From assembly GCF_033097365.1 (NCBI RefSeq), contig NZ_AP028461.1, positions 6,200,001-6,264,000 of the forward strand: 64,000 nt of DNA, written 5' to 3'. Below, piece by piece: positions 43,201 through 52,941 of the stretch. The first letter of the stretch is position 1. The number at the start of each line of letters is the position of its first letter. The position numbers and the translations under genes were made by a program. This DNA comes from Actinoplanes sichuanensis. GTDB taxonomy: Bacteria; Actinomycetota; Actinomycetes; Mycobacteriales; Micromonosporaceae. The notes below the pieces were generated by a model that was given only the letters and a program-made list of their open reading frames with translations, searched no databases and had not been told where the DNA came from.

Positions 43201-44779
43201 CCAGGCGGTGACCGCCGCCAACGAGGCGATCACCATGGGTACGCCGTTCGCGCAGACCGACGCGTCAGCGGGTTTCGCCGTCCTGGTCGGGCAGAGCTCG
43301 AAGACCATCGCGCAGCAGCAGGCCGCGACCGCACAGACGCGGGCGGACGAGGCGGCGAAGGCCGCGAAGGCCGCCGCCGACCTGGCCGCCAAGGCGCAGG
43401 CCGACGCCAAGGTCGCCGCGCAGGCAGCGGCGGCGGCAGCGGCCGACGCGGCGGCGGCCGCACAGTCCGCGTTGCAGGCGCGGGCCTCGGCGGTGGCGGC
43501 GGCGGCCGATGCCGCGGCGGCTCAGGCGGCCGCCGACCGGGCCGCGGTGTACGACAACAGCGCCCAACTCGACGCGCTGCACGCCGACATCGCCGCGACC
43601 ACCGCGGAGAGCGAGGCCCGGCAGGCCGACGCGGAGGCCACCGACGCCGAACGTGACGCCGGTGCCGCTCGCACCGCCGCAACCCGGGCCGAGACCTCCT
43701 CCAAGGCCGCGTCGGGGTACGCGACCCGGGCCGACTCCGCCGCCGACGACGCCGAGGAGTCCGCGGCCAACGCCAACGAGTACGCCCGGCAGGCACAGGA
43801 CGCGGCGACCCGGGCCGAGGAGCAGCAGCGCCGCGACGAACTGGCCGCCCGCGAGGGCCAGATGTCGGGTGGCGGGCCACCCGCGATCGGCGAGGACGAC
43901 CTGGCGATCCTGCTCCGGTTGTGTGGGCAGCAGTGCGTCGACGAGTACCGCGCCGCATTGCAGATCTCCGGCCAGGACGTCCTCGACTGGGTCAAGGCCA
44001 ACGGCGGGCAGATCCTGCTCGACATGATCGGCTGGACCGACGCCAAGGCGTGCTTCACCGAGGGCGACATCGAGGGTTGCCTGTGGACCGCGGTCAACGC
44101 GATCTCCACCGCCGCGGTCGTTCTCAAGATCCCGGCGATCGCCGCCGCGATCGTCCGGATCAGCACCGGCATCGGGGCGTTCTTCCGGGCCGGCAGCCGG
44201 GCCCGGAAGATCATCGACCGGTTCACCGAGATGATCGAGCGGTCCAAGAAGGGGCCGGACAAGCCGGACGGGCCCAGCTGCCCCTGGATGCCACCGGTCC
44301 CGGTCGCGAGCCGGACGATGAGCCTCAGCGCGGCCACCGATCCGGACTGCCCGGAATGGGACTACGACGATCCCGAGGCGTTCCCGTACACGAAGGACAA
44401 GACGAAGCTCCACAAGGACGGGAAGTATCGCCTCAAGGACGGTGACACCGAGGAGAAGATCTACGACCCGAAGGACTTCAGCCGGACGATCACCGACATC
44501 GACTGGATCAAGGACGGCGTGCTCTGGGAGAACAAGTCGGCCAAGAACCTGTGGAACAACGCCGACGCGGTGGACGAGTGGGTCGAGACGCACATCGGCC
44601 CGAAGATCCGGAAGTACATCGAGGCGCGGAAGTTCATCAAGGACTACGAGAACGCCCCGGTCGGCTTCAACTTCCACGACGCCGGCATCCCCGCCCTGCT
44701 GCGCCCGGCGGTGGAGAAGAAGGTCGCGCAGCTACGGCTGCAGACCGGTGTCGACATCCGGATACGGTGGCCGTCGTGA
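40244..44779 (+). CDS. Secreted LamG / alanine-rich coil / PD-(D/E)XK-like polymorphic toxin candidate
   Basis: 1511 aa from a GTG at 40244. Residues 1-36 are a signal peptide ending VPARAA. Residues about 55-265 look like a LamG/concanavalin-type domain (SAVALDGTDDYADTP, FTVASWVKLDR, WTHLTGVYDAAAAKMTLYVNG). 270-480 is a less repetitive folded part. About 490-1225 is an extreme Ala/Arg/Glu coiled-coil stalk. A hydrophobic helix pair lies near 1275-1310 (AISTAAVVLKIPAIAAAIV). The end, about 1390-1511, is a compact charged module with ITDIDWIKDGVLWENKSAK, that is Asp1420, Glu1429-x-Lys1431. This spacing fits a PD-(D/E)XK nuclease. A 4-nt overlap with a small gene suggests toxin and immunity. 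Target and delivery are unknown. Confidence 0.75.
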   Translation: MSTSGTSRTRRWRMGLSGVVAGALAAGYTAVPARAAPAPDQSAPAASAAVGSSGPLAIYDISHYSDTASLYSSIEGVGNAVLRNGPTLVVDQPFPSGNTNSAVALDGTDDYADTPVTLNTAAGFTVASWVKLDRVDRTAAVISQSGNRVSNFRIGLDAAGKWQFTMARADADSTAWDTVTGPAATVSKWTHLTGVYDAAAAKMTLYVNGVAATAGTHTAPWAAANGGVQWGRGQVAGGPGAFTDGNLKQLWIYQDTLDARRVGELVVAPARERADRCYAGHYLHAGGPAVKALAGRVLAGTAYDRRVASHAYDFVDSELNGATWTDQTTYREAFYAQGARYDAWGAVIEPYTVWGDDFGTFHDVPEYGEEMHRFLMQRTDDKYFVLPAPAKPAQAELDRALAIAAEMRAVDPWFAPADWQVQGWSASQIARFLRFGGYPKTAPAEGTLEYRTEVESVKLLWAACEPADPDGTSAPDFLYRKDGPLSGVVETARKEWAAELAAVAAQRNTIVAAETRAQADVRSAAAALVEAQGQAWVVGQLFKWQKYWAGRPKTDLHYPPAAHFTKAKTDITTATNAIAAQLNLAKTAATSAQNQSTAVTTALTQAAATAKTNKTPLYRGLEYARQSSQVTKASAASALSAQKAIETTLNAAKATNADGAALQSLALVQQSAMQAEFRRVAAQEAAAQAKAAATAAAEQAAAAAAEATRARNGRATAVAAEAEAKKQSEIARAKRIVAESERDKAATAHDLATAERRKAATARDRAEQEQAAAAEAESRAGSAADTAIARAGDAQDAEYTAKLARDRAIEAERNRDATAARSRSLEALAAAAAGTSAAGEARAAADDARAAAADAATAASSARSAADSATAAAVSARAAAIQSGASAKRSRAAADASGAAAAKTRSAYLTATAAAADALQAAENAAYHADQAELEAAKAAEAAVTARVNADAAKVHADAATAESARTAGAAFAAAEAAFAARDSAAQAVTAANEAITMGTPFAQTDASAGFAVLVGQSSKTIAQQQAATAQTRADEAAKAAKAAADLAAKAQADAKVAAQAAAAAAADAAAAAQSALQARASAVAAAADAAAAQAAADRAAVYDNSAQLDALHADIAATTAESEARQADAEATDAERDAGAARTAATRAETSSKAASGYATRADSAADDAEESAANANEYARQAQDAATRAEEQQRRDELAAREGQMSGGGPPAIGEDDLAILLRLCGQQCVDEYRAALQISGQDVLDWVKANGGQILLDMIGWTDAKACFTEGDIEGCLWTAVNAISTAAVVLKIPAIAAAIVRISTGIGAFFRAGSRARKIIDRFTEMIERSKKGPDKPDGPSCPWMPPVPVASRTMSLSAATDPDCPEWDYDDPEAFPYTKDKTKLHKDGKYRLKDGDTEEKIYDPKDFSRTITDIDWIKDGVLWENKSAKNLWNNADAVDEWVETHIGPKIRKYIEARKFIKDYENAPVGFNFHDAGIPALLRPAVEKKVAQLRLQTGVDIRIRWPS

Positions 44780-45138
44780 CATATGTGTTCCTCGCGGACG
44801 GACCCGAACGCCGTACGGTGTGGAGCCCGGTGAGCAGGGCCGGTGCCCTGTACGTCGGGATGATCAACGTGGTCGCGGACGTGTACGCGGCACCGACCGG
44901 GATGACCGCCCGGGCCGACGATCTGCACGTCATCGACCCCGATCGGTTCGAGGCGTTCGTCCGGCACGTGCTGTCGGCGTACACCTCGACGACCCACGGC
45001 GAGATCCTGGCGCTGCTGGACGGGGTGCTGCCACCGTCCACGGTTCTGCTGGAGCGGTGCGGACGGCCACTGGCGCCGCGCAATGACGGCGAACGGGCCG
45101 TCGTCGAGCGGGGCCGGGCTCTGAACATGGTCTGGTGA
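44776..45138 (+). CDS. Candidate immunity protein of the large toxin
   Basis: 120 aa from the GTG at 44776, whose GTGA overlaps the toxin stop. No signal peptide or membrane helix, so cytoplasmic. The sequence opens MTYVFLADGPERRTVWSPVS and contains RAGALYVGMINVVADVYAAPTG, IDPDRFEAFVRHVLSAYTSTTHGEI and LERCGRPL. It recalls the small actinobacterial DUF6086 group, but I am not certain of this. Position, size, translational coupling and a shared terminator are what one expects for an immunity gene. The function is inferred from context alone. Confidence 0.65.
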   Translation: MTYVFLADGPERRTVWSPVSRAGALYVGMINVVADVYAAPTGMTARADDLHVIDPDRFEAFVRHVLSAYTSTTHGEILALLDGVLPPSTVLLERCGRPLAPRNDGERAVVERGRALNMVW

Positions 45139-45141
45139 CAC

Positions 45142-45176
45142 CGGGTGGCGGGCGCCGGCCGGGCGCCCGCCACCCG
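45142..45176 (+). terminator. Terminator of the toxin-immunity operon
   Basis: CGGGTGGCGGGCGCC and GGCGCCCGCCACCCG form a perfect 15-bp stem with a 5-nt loop, 3 nt after the immunity gene stop. It separates this pair from the lipoprotein gene. Confidence 0.85.
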
Positions 45177-45214
45177 TACCGGCCGCCGGAGAACAGTGAT
45201 CACTGGAGGAAATC

Positions 45215-45838
45215 TTGCGAATTCGGATCGGTATGACCGCCTGCGCCGTGCTGGTGGCCGCCGCGCTCACCGCCTGCTCGGGCGGCGGCGGTGACGGCGA
45301 CGGCACGGCCGGGAAGCAGACCGGCGCGCCCTGGTTCGACGAGGTGACCGCGGCCGCCTCGGCCGGCCCCGCCACCGCGTGCGCGCTGCCGGTCAAGCTG
45401 CCGGTGGTGGAGAGATGGCGGGTCAAGCCGGTACGGCTGGACGGCGGCCCGATGGACGCCCTCGCCCAGCAGGGCGACGTCACGATGGCGTGTGAGATCG
45501 ACGCGAAACCGGCCGGACCGATCGGTTTCCTGCGGGTCTGGATCGCCCGCCCGGACGCCACCCAGCCGCGCCCGGTCCTGGAGTCCTTCCTGGGTGCGGA
45601 CCGCGGGCTGACGGATGTCGCCTACCGGGACGTCGACGCCGGCGGCCTGACCGCGGTCGAGGCGACCTACCTGCGGGAGGGCCCGACCGAGCCGGCCGGC
45701 AAGCGGGAGCGGGCCTTCGCCGTGGCCACCTCGCAGGGCATCGCCGTCGTCACGCTCAGCGGGCTGGACAACAAGCAGTACCAGGCCATGCTCCCGGCGT
45801 ACGTGCTGGCCCGCCAGCAGATCACCCCGGCCGCCTGA
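45215..45838 (+). CDS. Putative lipoprotein
   Basis: 207 aa from a TTG at 45215 with GGAGGAAATC directly upstream. Lipoprotein signal MRIRIGMTACAVLVAAALTAC, lipobox LTAC, Cys21, then a Gly/Asp-rich linker. The mature part begins APWFDEVTAAASAGPATACALPVKLPV and contains VTMACEIDAKPAGPIGFLRVWIARP; two Cys could pair. I do not recognise a family. It comes after the terminator of the toxin pair and is convergent with the sensor kinase gene, so it is probably an independent unit. Confidence 0.75.
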   Translation: MRIRIGMTACAVLVAAALTACSGGGGDGDGTAGKQTGAPWFDEVTAAASAGPATACALPVKLPVVERWRVKPVRLDGGPMDALAQQGDVTMACEIDAKPAGPIGFLRVWIARPDATQPRPVLESFLGADRGLTDVAYRDVDAGGLTAVEATYLREGPTEPAGKRERAFAVATSQGIAVVTLSGLDNKQYQAMLPAYVLARQQITPAA

Positions 45839-45850
45839 GACCGGGCCGGG

Positions 45851-45885
45851 CCGGCTGCCGCTAGGGACCGGCCAGCGGCAGCCGG
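45851..45885. terminator. Bidirectional hairpin between lipoprotein and kinase genes
   Basis: CCGGCTGCCGCT and AGCGGCAGCCGG are a perfect 12-bp inverted repeat with an 11-nt loop. It covers the stop codon of the leftward kinase gene and follows the lipoprotein stop by 12 nt. Confidence 0.65.
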
Positions 45886-47510
45886 ATGCAGACGACCGTG
45901 CCGGACGGCCGGTTGTCGGACAGCCGGATCGTGCCGCCGTGCAGCAGCACGATGGCCCGGGCCAGGCTGAGGCCCAGCCCGCTGCCGGTGCTGCCCTGGT
46001 GTCGGACGTTGCTGCCGCGGAAGAACCGGTCGAAGACCCGGCCGTGTTCGCCCTCCGGCGTACCGATGCCGCTGTCGGCGATGGACAGCTCGGCGGTCGT
46101 GTCGACGCTGCGCAGCCGGACGTGGATGGGCGCGCCCGGCGGGCTGTACCGGACCGCGTTGGACAGCACGTCGTCGACCACCTGCCGCAGTCGGACCCGG
46201 TCGCCGGGCAGACGCAGCGTGGCCGGCACCTCGGTGACCAGCGTGAGCCGCCCACCGCCGTGCCGCAGGCAGGTCACCGCGTCGGCCACCAGCGAGGCGA
46301 GGTCGAGTTCGTGCACGTTCAGGCCCAGGTGCCCGGAGTCCAGCCCGGCCAGGTCGAGCAGGGTGTCGGCGATCCGCTGCAGTGCCTCGGCGTTGCGGGC
46401 GATCACCCGGGTCATCTCCCGCACGTCCGGGTCGAGGCCGGTGCTCTCCTCGGCGAGCAGGGTGGCGTTCGCGGTGATCGAGGTCAGCGGGGTACGCAAC
46501 TCGTGTCCGACCAGGTCCACGAAGTCGGCCTGGGCCCGGGCCAGCTGACGGGACAGCCCCTCGGCGCGGCGCTGGGCGACGAAGATCCCGATCTGTGCGG
46601 CCACCCCGTCGAGCAGGACGGTGAGCAGGTCCGGCTCGTACTCCTGGGTGCCGGCGTAGCAGGTCAGCACCCCGAGCAGGCTGCCACCGTCGCGGACCGG
46701 CACGGCCAGCGCGGTCCGTACCCCGCGACGCAGGCAGATCTGCACCCGCTCCCGTTCGTGGGCGGTCCGCAGGTCGGAGCTGAGCGCGATGTCCGGTACC
46801 CAGATCGGGCGGCCGCTCTCCCACACCCGGCCGGTGATGCCCTGCCCCCACTCCGGGGTGTGGCCGAAGAAGCCCTCCGGGTCGAGACCGGCCGCGTCCC
46901 AGTGGCCGACCGACTGGAGCAGCCGGGTCGCGTCGTCGATCAGGAACAGTTCGGCGCACGGCCAGCCGAGGGTGGCGGTGACCGCGCGCAGCAGGTTCGG
47001 CGCCGCCTCGACCGCGGTGGACGCCTGTTTCAGCACGTGCTCGACGGCGATGTGGCAGTTGCGGAACCGCTCGACCCGGCGCAGCGCGGTCACCTCGTGG
47101 GCGACCGCGACCGCACCGAGCGGGTGCCCACCCGGCCCGGGGATCGGCTGCGCGCTGGTGTCGAAGATCCTCACCCGGTGCCCGGGCCGGCTGACCAGGA
47201 TGTCCTCGGAGATCACGTGCTCACCGTGCAGGGCGCGCAGCAGTGGGTTCTCGGCCCTGGTCATCGGCCGCGCGTCGGGGGTGGCCAGATGCCGGAACGC
47301 CCGGTCGTCGAAGTCCGGCGGCAGCGGGCCGTCCGGGCCGACTCCGGTGATCTCGCGCATCGCCCGGTTCGCGAAGACCACCCGACCGTCGGCGTCACAG
47401 GCGAGCACCCCGGCGTCCATGCTCTGCAACAGGGCGCCGAGGAAGGCACCGTTGTCCAGCGCGGCCGCGGCCTCGTCCAGCACCACCATGACCCGCCCGA
47501 TCCTGTTCAC
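45861..47510 (-). CDS. PAS-GAF sensor histidine kinase
   Basis: 549 aa, soluble. PAS domain about 24-137 (LQSMDAGVLACDADGRVVFANRAMREITG), GAF domain about 160-315 (GWPCAELFLIDDATRLLQ, GQGITGRVWESGRPIWVPDI), HisKA with phospho-His336 in DFVDLVGHELRTPLTSI, and HATPase with DNVLSNAVRYSPPGA-like N box (DVLSNAVRYS), DSGIGTPEGEHGRVFDRFFRG and GSGLGLSLARAIV. It should autophosphorylate in response to an intracellular cue and pass the phosphate to the single-domain regulator encoded just upstream. The conserved Cys in the PAS/GAF parts are too few to suggest a metal centre. Confidence 0.92.
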   Translation of the reverse strand: MNRIGRVMVVLDEAAAALDNGAFLGALLQSMDAGVLACDADGRVVFANRAMREITGVGPDGPLPPDFDDRAFRHLATPDARPMTRAENPLLRALHGEHVISEDILVSRPGHRVRIFDTSAQPIPGPGGHPLGAVAVAHEVTALRRVERFRNCHIAVEHVLKQASTAVEAAPNLLRAVTATLGWPCAELFLIDDATRLLQSVGHWDAAGLDPEGFFGHTPEWGQGITGRVWESGRPIWVPDIALSSDLRTAHERERVQICLRRGVRTALAVPVRDGGSLLGVLTCYAGTQEYEPDLLTVLLDGVAAQIGIFVAQRRAEGLSRQLARAQADFVDLVGHELRTPLTSITANATLLAEESTGLDPDVREMTRVIARNAEALQRIADTLLDLAGLDSGHLGLNVHELDLASLVADAVTCLRHGGGRLTLVTEVPATLRLPGDRVRLRQVVDDVLSNAVRYSPPGAPIHVRLRSVDTTAELSIADSGIGTPEGEHGRVFDRFFRGSNVRHQGSTGSGLGLSLARAIVLLHGGTIRLSDNRPSGTVVCIRLPLAGP

Positions 47511-47515
47511 GCCAG

Positions 47516-47531
47516 GCCCGTGGTCACGGGC
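47516..47531. promoter_or_regulatory. Palindrome before the kinase start
   Basis: GCCCGTG-GT-CACGGGC, 6-21 nt upstream of the kinase start codon and in the gap after the response-regulator gene. In mRNA it would form a 7-bp hairpin close to the ribosome binding site and could lower kinase translation relative to the regulator. Confidence 0.35.
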
Positions 47532-47571
47532 TGTGCCAAGCCTTACCCACTTCCTGATTCTCTATACTTTT

Positions 47572-48000
47572 TCATACTGAGACGGGTATGTCGGCCGGGC
47601 ACCTGTTGTCCGCCGCGTCGTGGTCGTGCGGGCCGATCGCCACCAGCTCACCCATGGTCGCGAGCAGCTGATCGTTCGGGCACGGCTTGAGCATGATCGC
47701 GCAGATCTGCGCCGACGCGGCCCGCGGTTCACCGGGACGCAGGTGACCACTGAGCACGGCCACCGGGATCCGCCTGATGTCGTCGTCCGGGTGGCCGCGG
47801 ATCGCGTCGATCAGCTCCCAGCCGTCCATCACCGGCATGCCCAGATCGGTGAGCACGAGGTCCGGGCGGTGCTCCAGGATGGCGTCGAACGCTGCCCTTC
47901 CGTCCGATTCCCGCAGCACGGTCATTCCGGTTCGCTTGAACACCCTGACCAGAACCAGGGCGATGTCCTCGTCGTCCTCAGCGATCAGCAATACGGCCAT
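47572..48000 (-). CDS. Single-domain response regulator
   Basis: 142 aa from the ATG at 48000 (GGAG five nt before the ATG); the frame is open for 64 further codons upstream, but these overlap the start of the divergent GH3 gene. Receiver domain only: acidic pocket AEDDEDI at 8-14, phospho-acceptor Asp52 in LVLTDLGMPVMDGWELI, Ser/Thr switch in PVAVLSGH, and Lys in MLKPCPND. No output domain, so it acts by protein contact or as a phosphate relay. Upstream of, and probably co-transcribed with, the PAS-GAF kinase. Confidence 0.9.
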   Translation of the reverse strand: MAVLLIAEDDEDIALVLVRVFKRTGMTVLRESDGRAAFDAILEHRPDLVLTDLGMPVMDGWELIDAIRGHPDDDIRRIPVAVLSGHLRPGEPRAASAQICAIMLKPCPNDQLLATMGELVAIGPHDHDAADNRCPADIPVSV

Positions 48001-48130
48001 GTCAGCTCCGTGGAGAAGGTCCGTCGTTCCAGCATGCGCCAGCCCGCTACGGACCGGGGCAAGAACCGCATATCGCCACCTGGCACTCGCGCGTTCTCCC
48101 CTCGTGAAGAACCCTGACCAGGAGAACCGG

Positions 48131-50179
<2,049 letters not shown>

Positions 50180-50237
50180 CCGCCCCTCTCACCCCGCCGA
50201 CGCCCGACCCCGCATCCCGCGATCTTGCGCCCTCGCG

Positions 50238-50279
50238 ATCTGGTGAGCTTGCGCCCGGGTAGCCGCAACCTCACCAGAT
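50238..50279. terminator. Bidirectional terminator after the GH3 locus
   Basis: ATCTGGTGAG-C-TTGCG and CGCAA-C-CTCACCAGAT pair over 15 bp with one C/C mismatch and a 10-nt loop. It lies between the GH3 gene and the convergent small gene at 50297. Confidence 0.7.
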
Positions 50280-50296
50280 TGCGCCTCGCGGCGCTT

Positions 50297-50743
50297 CTAG
50301 GGTGGGTCCCAATGGGCGGGGTTTGCGGCCAGGTCGCGGCGCACCGCTTCGAGGATGGCTCCGGCGTCGCCGGACGTGCCGTGGCTCAGGTGCCGGTAGC
50401 GGATGCCGTGGTCGTCGGAGGGTTCGGCGGTGCGGGCCAGTGTGATCAGGGCGGCGATGTCGTGCAGGCCGATCCGGGTGGCGAAGTCGACGGCCTCGGT
50501 CACCTGTTCCGGGGTGAGATGCTCGAGGGCGGAGTTCATGCCGTTGGCCATCGTGGCACTGTGGATGCCGGCCAGCCAGGCCAGGCCGCGCAATCCGGGT
50601 GGGACGTCGTCGCCCGGCGCGCCCGCGAACCTCATGGCCCAGTTCAGGTCGAGGGCCTTCTCCCAATAGGGGTAGGCGAGGTGGTCGGCCGCGGAGAGCG
50701 TGCGCGGGTGGTCCGGATCGGGGAGGCCGGGCGGCTGGTTCAC
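50297..50743 (-). CDS. Conserved hypothetical protein
   Basis: 148 aa from a GTG at 50743; the frame is open far upstream, but that stretch is antisense to the gene at 50816. The protein is helical and acidic, with WEKALDLNWAMRFAGAPGDDVPPGLRGLAWLAGIHSATMANGMNSALEHLTPEQVTEAVDFATRIG and a C-terminal DLAANPAHW. The layout (a helical domain with ANGMNSAL and a Gly-rich loop before the end) recalls DMP19/DUF4375-like proteins, only as a weak resemblance. No signal or membrane segment. Divergent from the gamma-glutamylcyclotransferase-like gene. Confidence 0.7.
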   Translation of the reverse strand: MNQPPGLPDPDHPRTLSAADHLAYPYWEKALDLNWAMRFAGAPGDDVPPGLRGLAWLAGIHSATMANGMNSALEHLTPEQVTEAVDFATRIGLHDIAALITLARTAEPSDDHGIRYRHLSHGTSGDAGAILEAVRRDLAANPAHWDPP

Positions 50744-50815
50744 GCCGCAGGTTAACCCGCTGCGCCCACCGTCTGCGGCATGATCATCCCGGGGCCTCCG
50801 GATAGGATCGTGATC

Positions 50816-51151
50816 ATGGCGCTGCTGTTCTCCTACGGGACCCTGCGTGATCCGGCTGTGCAGCGGAGTGTGTTCGGGCGTGAGCTGGACGGGCGCGCCG
50901 ACCGGATCGTCGGGTTCCGGGTCGAGCGGCTGGAGATCACCGATCCGGAGGTGCTCGCGGTCAGTGGCGAGACCTTCCACCCGATTCTGGTGCGCACCGA
51001 TGACTCCGGGGAGACGGTCGAGGGGTCGGCGCTCGAGGTGACCGAGGCGGAGCTGCTGCTGGCCGACGGTTACGAGGTCGACGACTACCACCGGGTCGCG
51101 GCGCCGCTCGCGTCCGGTGACACCGCCTGGGTCTACGTCGCCCGCGACTGA
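50816..51151 (+). CDS. Gamma-glutamylcyclotransferase-like (AIG2 family) protein
   Basis: 111 aa. The N-terminus MALLFSYGTLRDPAVQRSVFGREL carries the YGTLR motif that binds the gamma-glutamyl group in this fold. The Glu in GSALEVTEAELLLADGYEVDDYHRV matches the usual catalytic region, and DGYEVDDYHRV is typical. It would release pyroglutamate from gamma-glutamyl amines or amino acids. The nearby polyamine genes make gamma-glutamylamines a conceivable substrate; this is speculation. Start at the ATG at 50816. Confidence 0.82.
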   Translation: MALLFSYGTLRDPAVQRSVFGRELDGRADRIVGFRVERLEITDPEVLAVSGETFHPILVRTDDSGETVEGSALEVTEAELLLADGYEVDDYHRVAAPLASGDTAWVYVARD

Positions 51152-51244
51152 CGGCGACACGGCTCCGGCCGGCTCCGCCCCGCCCACGACAGACGGCGAC
51201 ACGTCTTCAACCTGGTTCACCTCGCCCGCGACAGACGGCGGCAC
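51142..51244. repeat. 42-bp imperfect tandem repeat x 3
   Basis: Repeat starts at 51142, 51184 and 51226 with exact 42-nt period; each begins C(C/A)(G/C)CGAC(T/A)GACGGCG(A/G)CAC. It straddles the stop codon of the cyclotransferase-like gene. In one forward frame it reads as a 14-residue repeat with the core TDGDT, although no start or ribosome site supports translation. Confidence 0.65.
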
Positions 51245-51372
51245 GGCTCGGGTCGCCGGTGGGGGGCTCGCCGGACCACCGCATAAGCCCGGCGGTCGCG
51301 CTGTCGGGCCGGACCGGACCCGTGCGTCGCGGTGTAGGGGACGGTGCTCTTCGTAGCCGTACAAAAGCAGAA

Positions 51373-51394
51373 CGCGCCGATCGGAACCGGCGCG
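51373..51394 (-). terminator. Terminator after the omega-transaminase gene
   Basis: CGCGCCG and CGGCGCG form a 7-bp stem with an 8-nt loop; read leftward it is followed by TTCTGCTTTTG, a T-rich tract. It lies 18 nt past the stop codon. Confidence 0.65.
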
Positions 51395-51412
51395 CCTGCG
51401 GTGAGATGACGG

Positions 51413-52795
51413 TCAGAGGAGCTTCTGGGCTTCGGTCAGGACCGAACGGAGGATCTGTTCGATCTCGGCGAACTGGGTCTCCGTCGCGGTCAGCGGCGGC
51501 GCCAGCTGGATCACCGGGTCGCCGCGGTCGTCGGCCCGGCAGTAGAGGCCCGCCTCGAAGAGGGCCTGCGAGAGGAAACCGCGGAGCAGGCGCTCGGATT
51601 CGTCGGCGTTGAAGGTCTCCTTCGTCGCCTTGTCCTTGACCATCTCGATGCCGAAGAAGTAGCCGTCGCCGCGGACGTCGCCGACGATCGGCAGGTCCAG
51701 CAGGCGCTCCAGGTAGGAACGGAAGAGCGGGCTGTTCTCGCGGACGTGCTGGTTGAGGCCTTCCCGTTCCATGATGTCGAGGTTGGCCAGCGCGACCGCG
51801 GAGCCGACCGGGTGGCCGCCGTAGGTGATGCCGTGCGCGAACCAGTTGGTGCCGGACAGGAACGGCTCGGCCAGGCGGTCCGAGGCGATCATCGCGCCGA
51901 GCGGGACGTAACCGGAGGTCAGGCCCTTGGCGACGGTGATGATGTCGGGCTGGTAGCCGTACTTGTCGGCGCCGAAGTACTCGCCGAGGCGGCCGAACGC
52001 GCAGATCACCTCGTCGGAGACGAGCAGCACGTCGTAGCGGTCGCAGATCTCGCGGACCCGCTGGAAGTAACCGGGCGGCGGCGGGAAGCAGCCGCCGGCG
52101 TTCTGCACCGGCTCCAGGTAGACGGCGGCGACCGTGTCCGGGCCCTCGAACTCGATCTGCTCGGCGATCCGGTCGGCGGCCCAGATCCCGAACTGCTCGG
52201 GCGTCATGTTCTCGTCGGGGCGCCGGTAGTAGTTGGTGTTCGGCACCCGCATCGTCGACGGTACGAGCGGCTCGAAGTCCTGCTTGAACGGCGGGATGCC
52301 GGTGATCGACAGGGCACCCATCGAGCTGCCGTGGTAGGCGACGGCCCGGGAGATCACCTTGGTCTTGAGCGGCTTGCCGACCCGCTTGAAGTAGGAGCGG
52401 GCCAGTTTCCACGCCGACTCGACGGCCTCCGAGCCGCCGGTGGTGAAGAAGACCCGGTTCAGGTCGCCGGGCGCCAGGTCGGCGAGACGGGCGGCCAGTT
52501 CGATCGCCTTCGGGTGGGCGTACGACCAGATCGGGAAGTAGGCCAGCTCGGACGCCTGCTTGGCGGCGGCGTCGGCCAGCTCCTGCCGGCCGTGCCCGGT
52601 CTGCACCACGAACAGGGCGGACAGGCCGTCCAGGTAGCGGCGTCCGGTGGAGTCCCAGACATAGCAGCCGTCACCGCGGGTGATCACCGGGACCGGGGCG
52701 CTCTGGTAGGCCGAGAGGCGGGTGAAGTGCATCCAGAGGTGGTCTCGGGCGGTGTTGGACAGTGCGTCCACGTCAGCGGGTGATCGGTCTGTCAC
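51413..52795 (-). CDS. Class III omega-transaminase, putrescine/diamine:pyruvate type
   Basis: 460 aa from a GTG at 52795; an ATG-led frame from 52855 would run into the conserved upstream element. PLP fold type I: RDHLWMHFTRLSAYQSAPVPVITRGDGCYVWDSTG at the N-terminus resembles SpuC-like pyruvate-dependent transaminases, with FFTTGGSEAVESAWKLAR, YHGSSMGALSITG, LVSDEVICAFGRLGEYFG and PLP Lys in TVAKGLTSGYVPLG. Probable step: putrescine to 4-aminobutanal, feeding the aldehyde dehydrogenases at 35533 or 56976. It is upstream-regulated by an element shared with 35441 and lies just downstream of the PotABCD operon. Confidence 0.87.
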   Translation of the reverse strand: MTDRSPADVDALSNTARDHLWMHFTRLSAYQSAPVPVITRGDGCYVWDSTGRRYLDGLSALFVVQTGHGRQELADAAAKQASELAYFPIWSYAHPKAIELAARLADLAPGDLNRVFFTTGGSEAVESAWKLARSYFKRVGKPLKTKVISRAVAYHGSSMGALSITGIPPFKQDFEPLVPSTMRVPNTNYYRRPDENMTPEQFGIWAADRIAEQIEFEGPDTVAAVYLEPVQNAGGCFPPPPGYFQRVREICDRYDVLLVSDEVICAFGRLGEYFGADKYGYQPDIITVAKGLTSGYVPLGAMIASDRLAEPFLSGTNWFAHGITYGGHPVGSAVALANLDIMEREGLNQHVRENSPLFRSYLERLLDLPIVGDVRGDGYFFGIEMVKDKATKETFNADESERLLRGFLSQALFEAGLYCRADDRGDPVIQLAPPLTATETQFAEIEQILRSVLTEAQKLL

Positions 52796-52840
52796 GGGTA
52801 TCTCTCCCACTAGTTCCAGAGGTAACCATGATCCTGCCCA

Positions 52841-52884
52841 CGGAATCCGTAGCACACAAGAGATCCCACCACTATTTCCGCAGG
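52841..52884 (-). promoter_or_regulatory. Conserved 44-nt upstream element of the omega-transaminase gene
   Basis: Read leftward it begins CCTGCGGAAATA and ends CTACGGATTCCG; 35 of 44 positions equal the element at 35441-35484, without gaps. The middle shared part is CTCTTGT. The element ends 46 nt before the start codon, against 49 nt in the other copy. Equal placement and strand argue for one regulator acting on both. Confidence 0.65.
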
Positions 52885-52893
52885 CTTAACAGA

Positions 52894-52930
52894 AATCGGC
52901 CCGGCGCTTGAGGTAAGCGCCGGGCCGATT
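52894..52930 (-). terminator. Terminator of the polyamine transport operon
   Basis: AATCGGCCCGGCGCTT and AAGCGCCGGGCCGATT pair perfectly over 16 bp with the 5-nt loop GAGGT. It begins 12 nt after the last permease gene and insulates it from the transaminase promoter. Confidence 0.88.
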
Positions 52931-52941
52931 CGCACCGTCTG

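Noticed and set aside
40262..44677. Several long reverse frames under the Ala-rich protein, one of them Leu/Gly/Arg-rich
   Set aside because: GCC/GCG-rich codons produce open antisense frames; no start signals or domains.
51117..51356. Forward frame with a 14-residue TDGDT repeat
   Set aside because: Reads through a 42-bp tandem repeat, overlaps the previous gene and lacks translation signals; kept only as a repeat.
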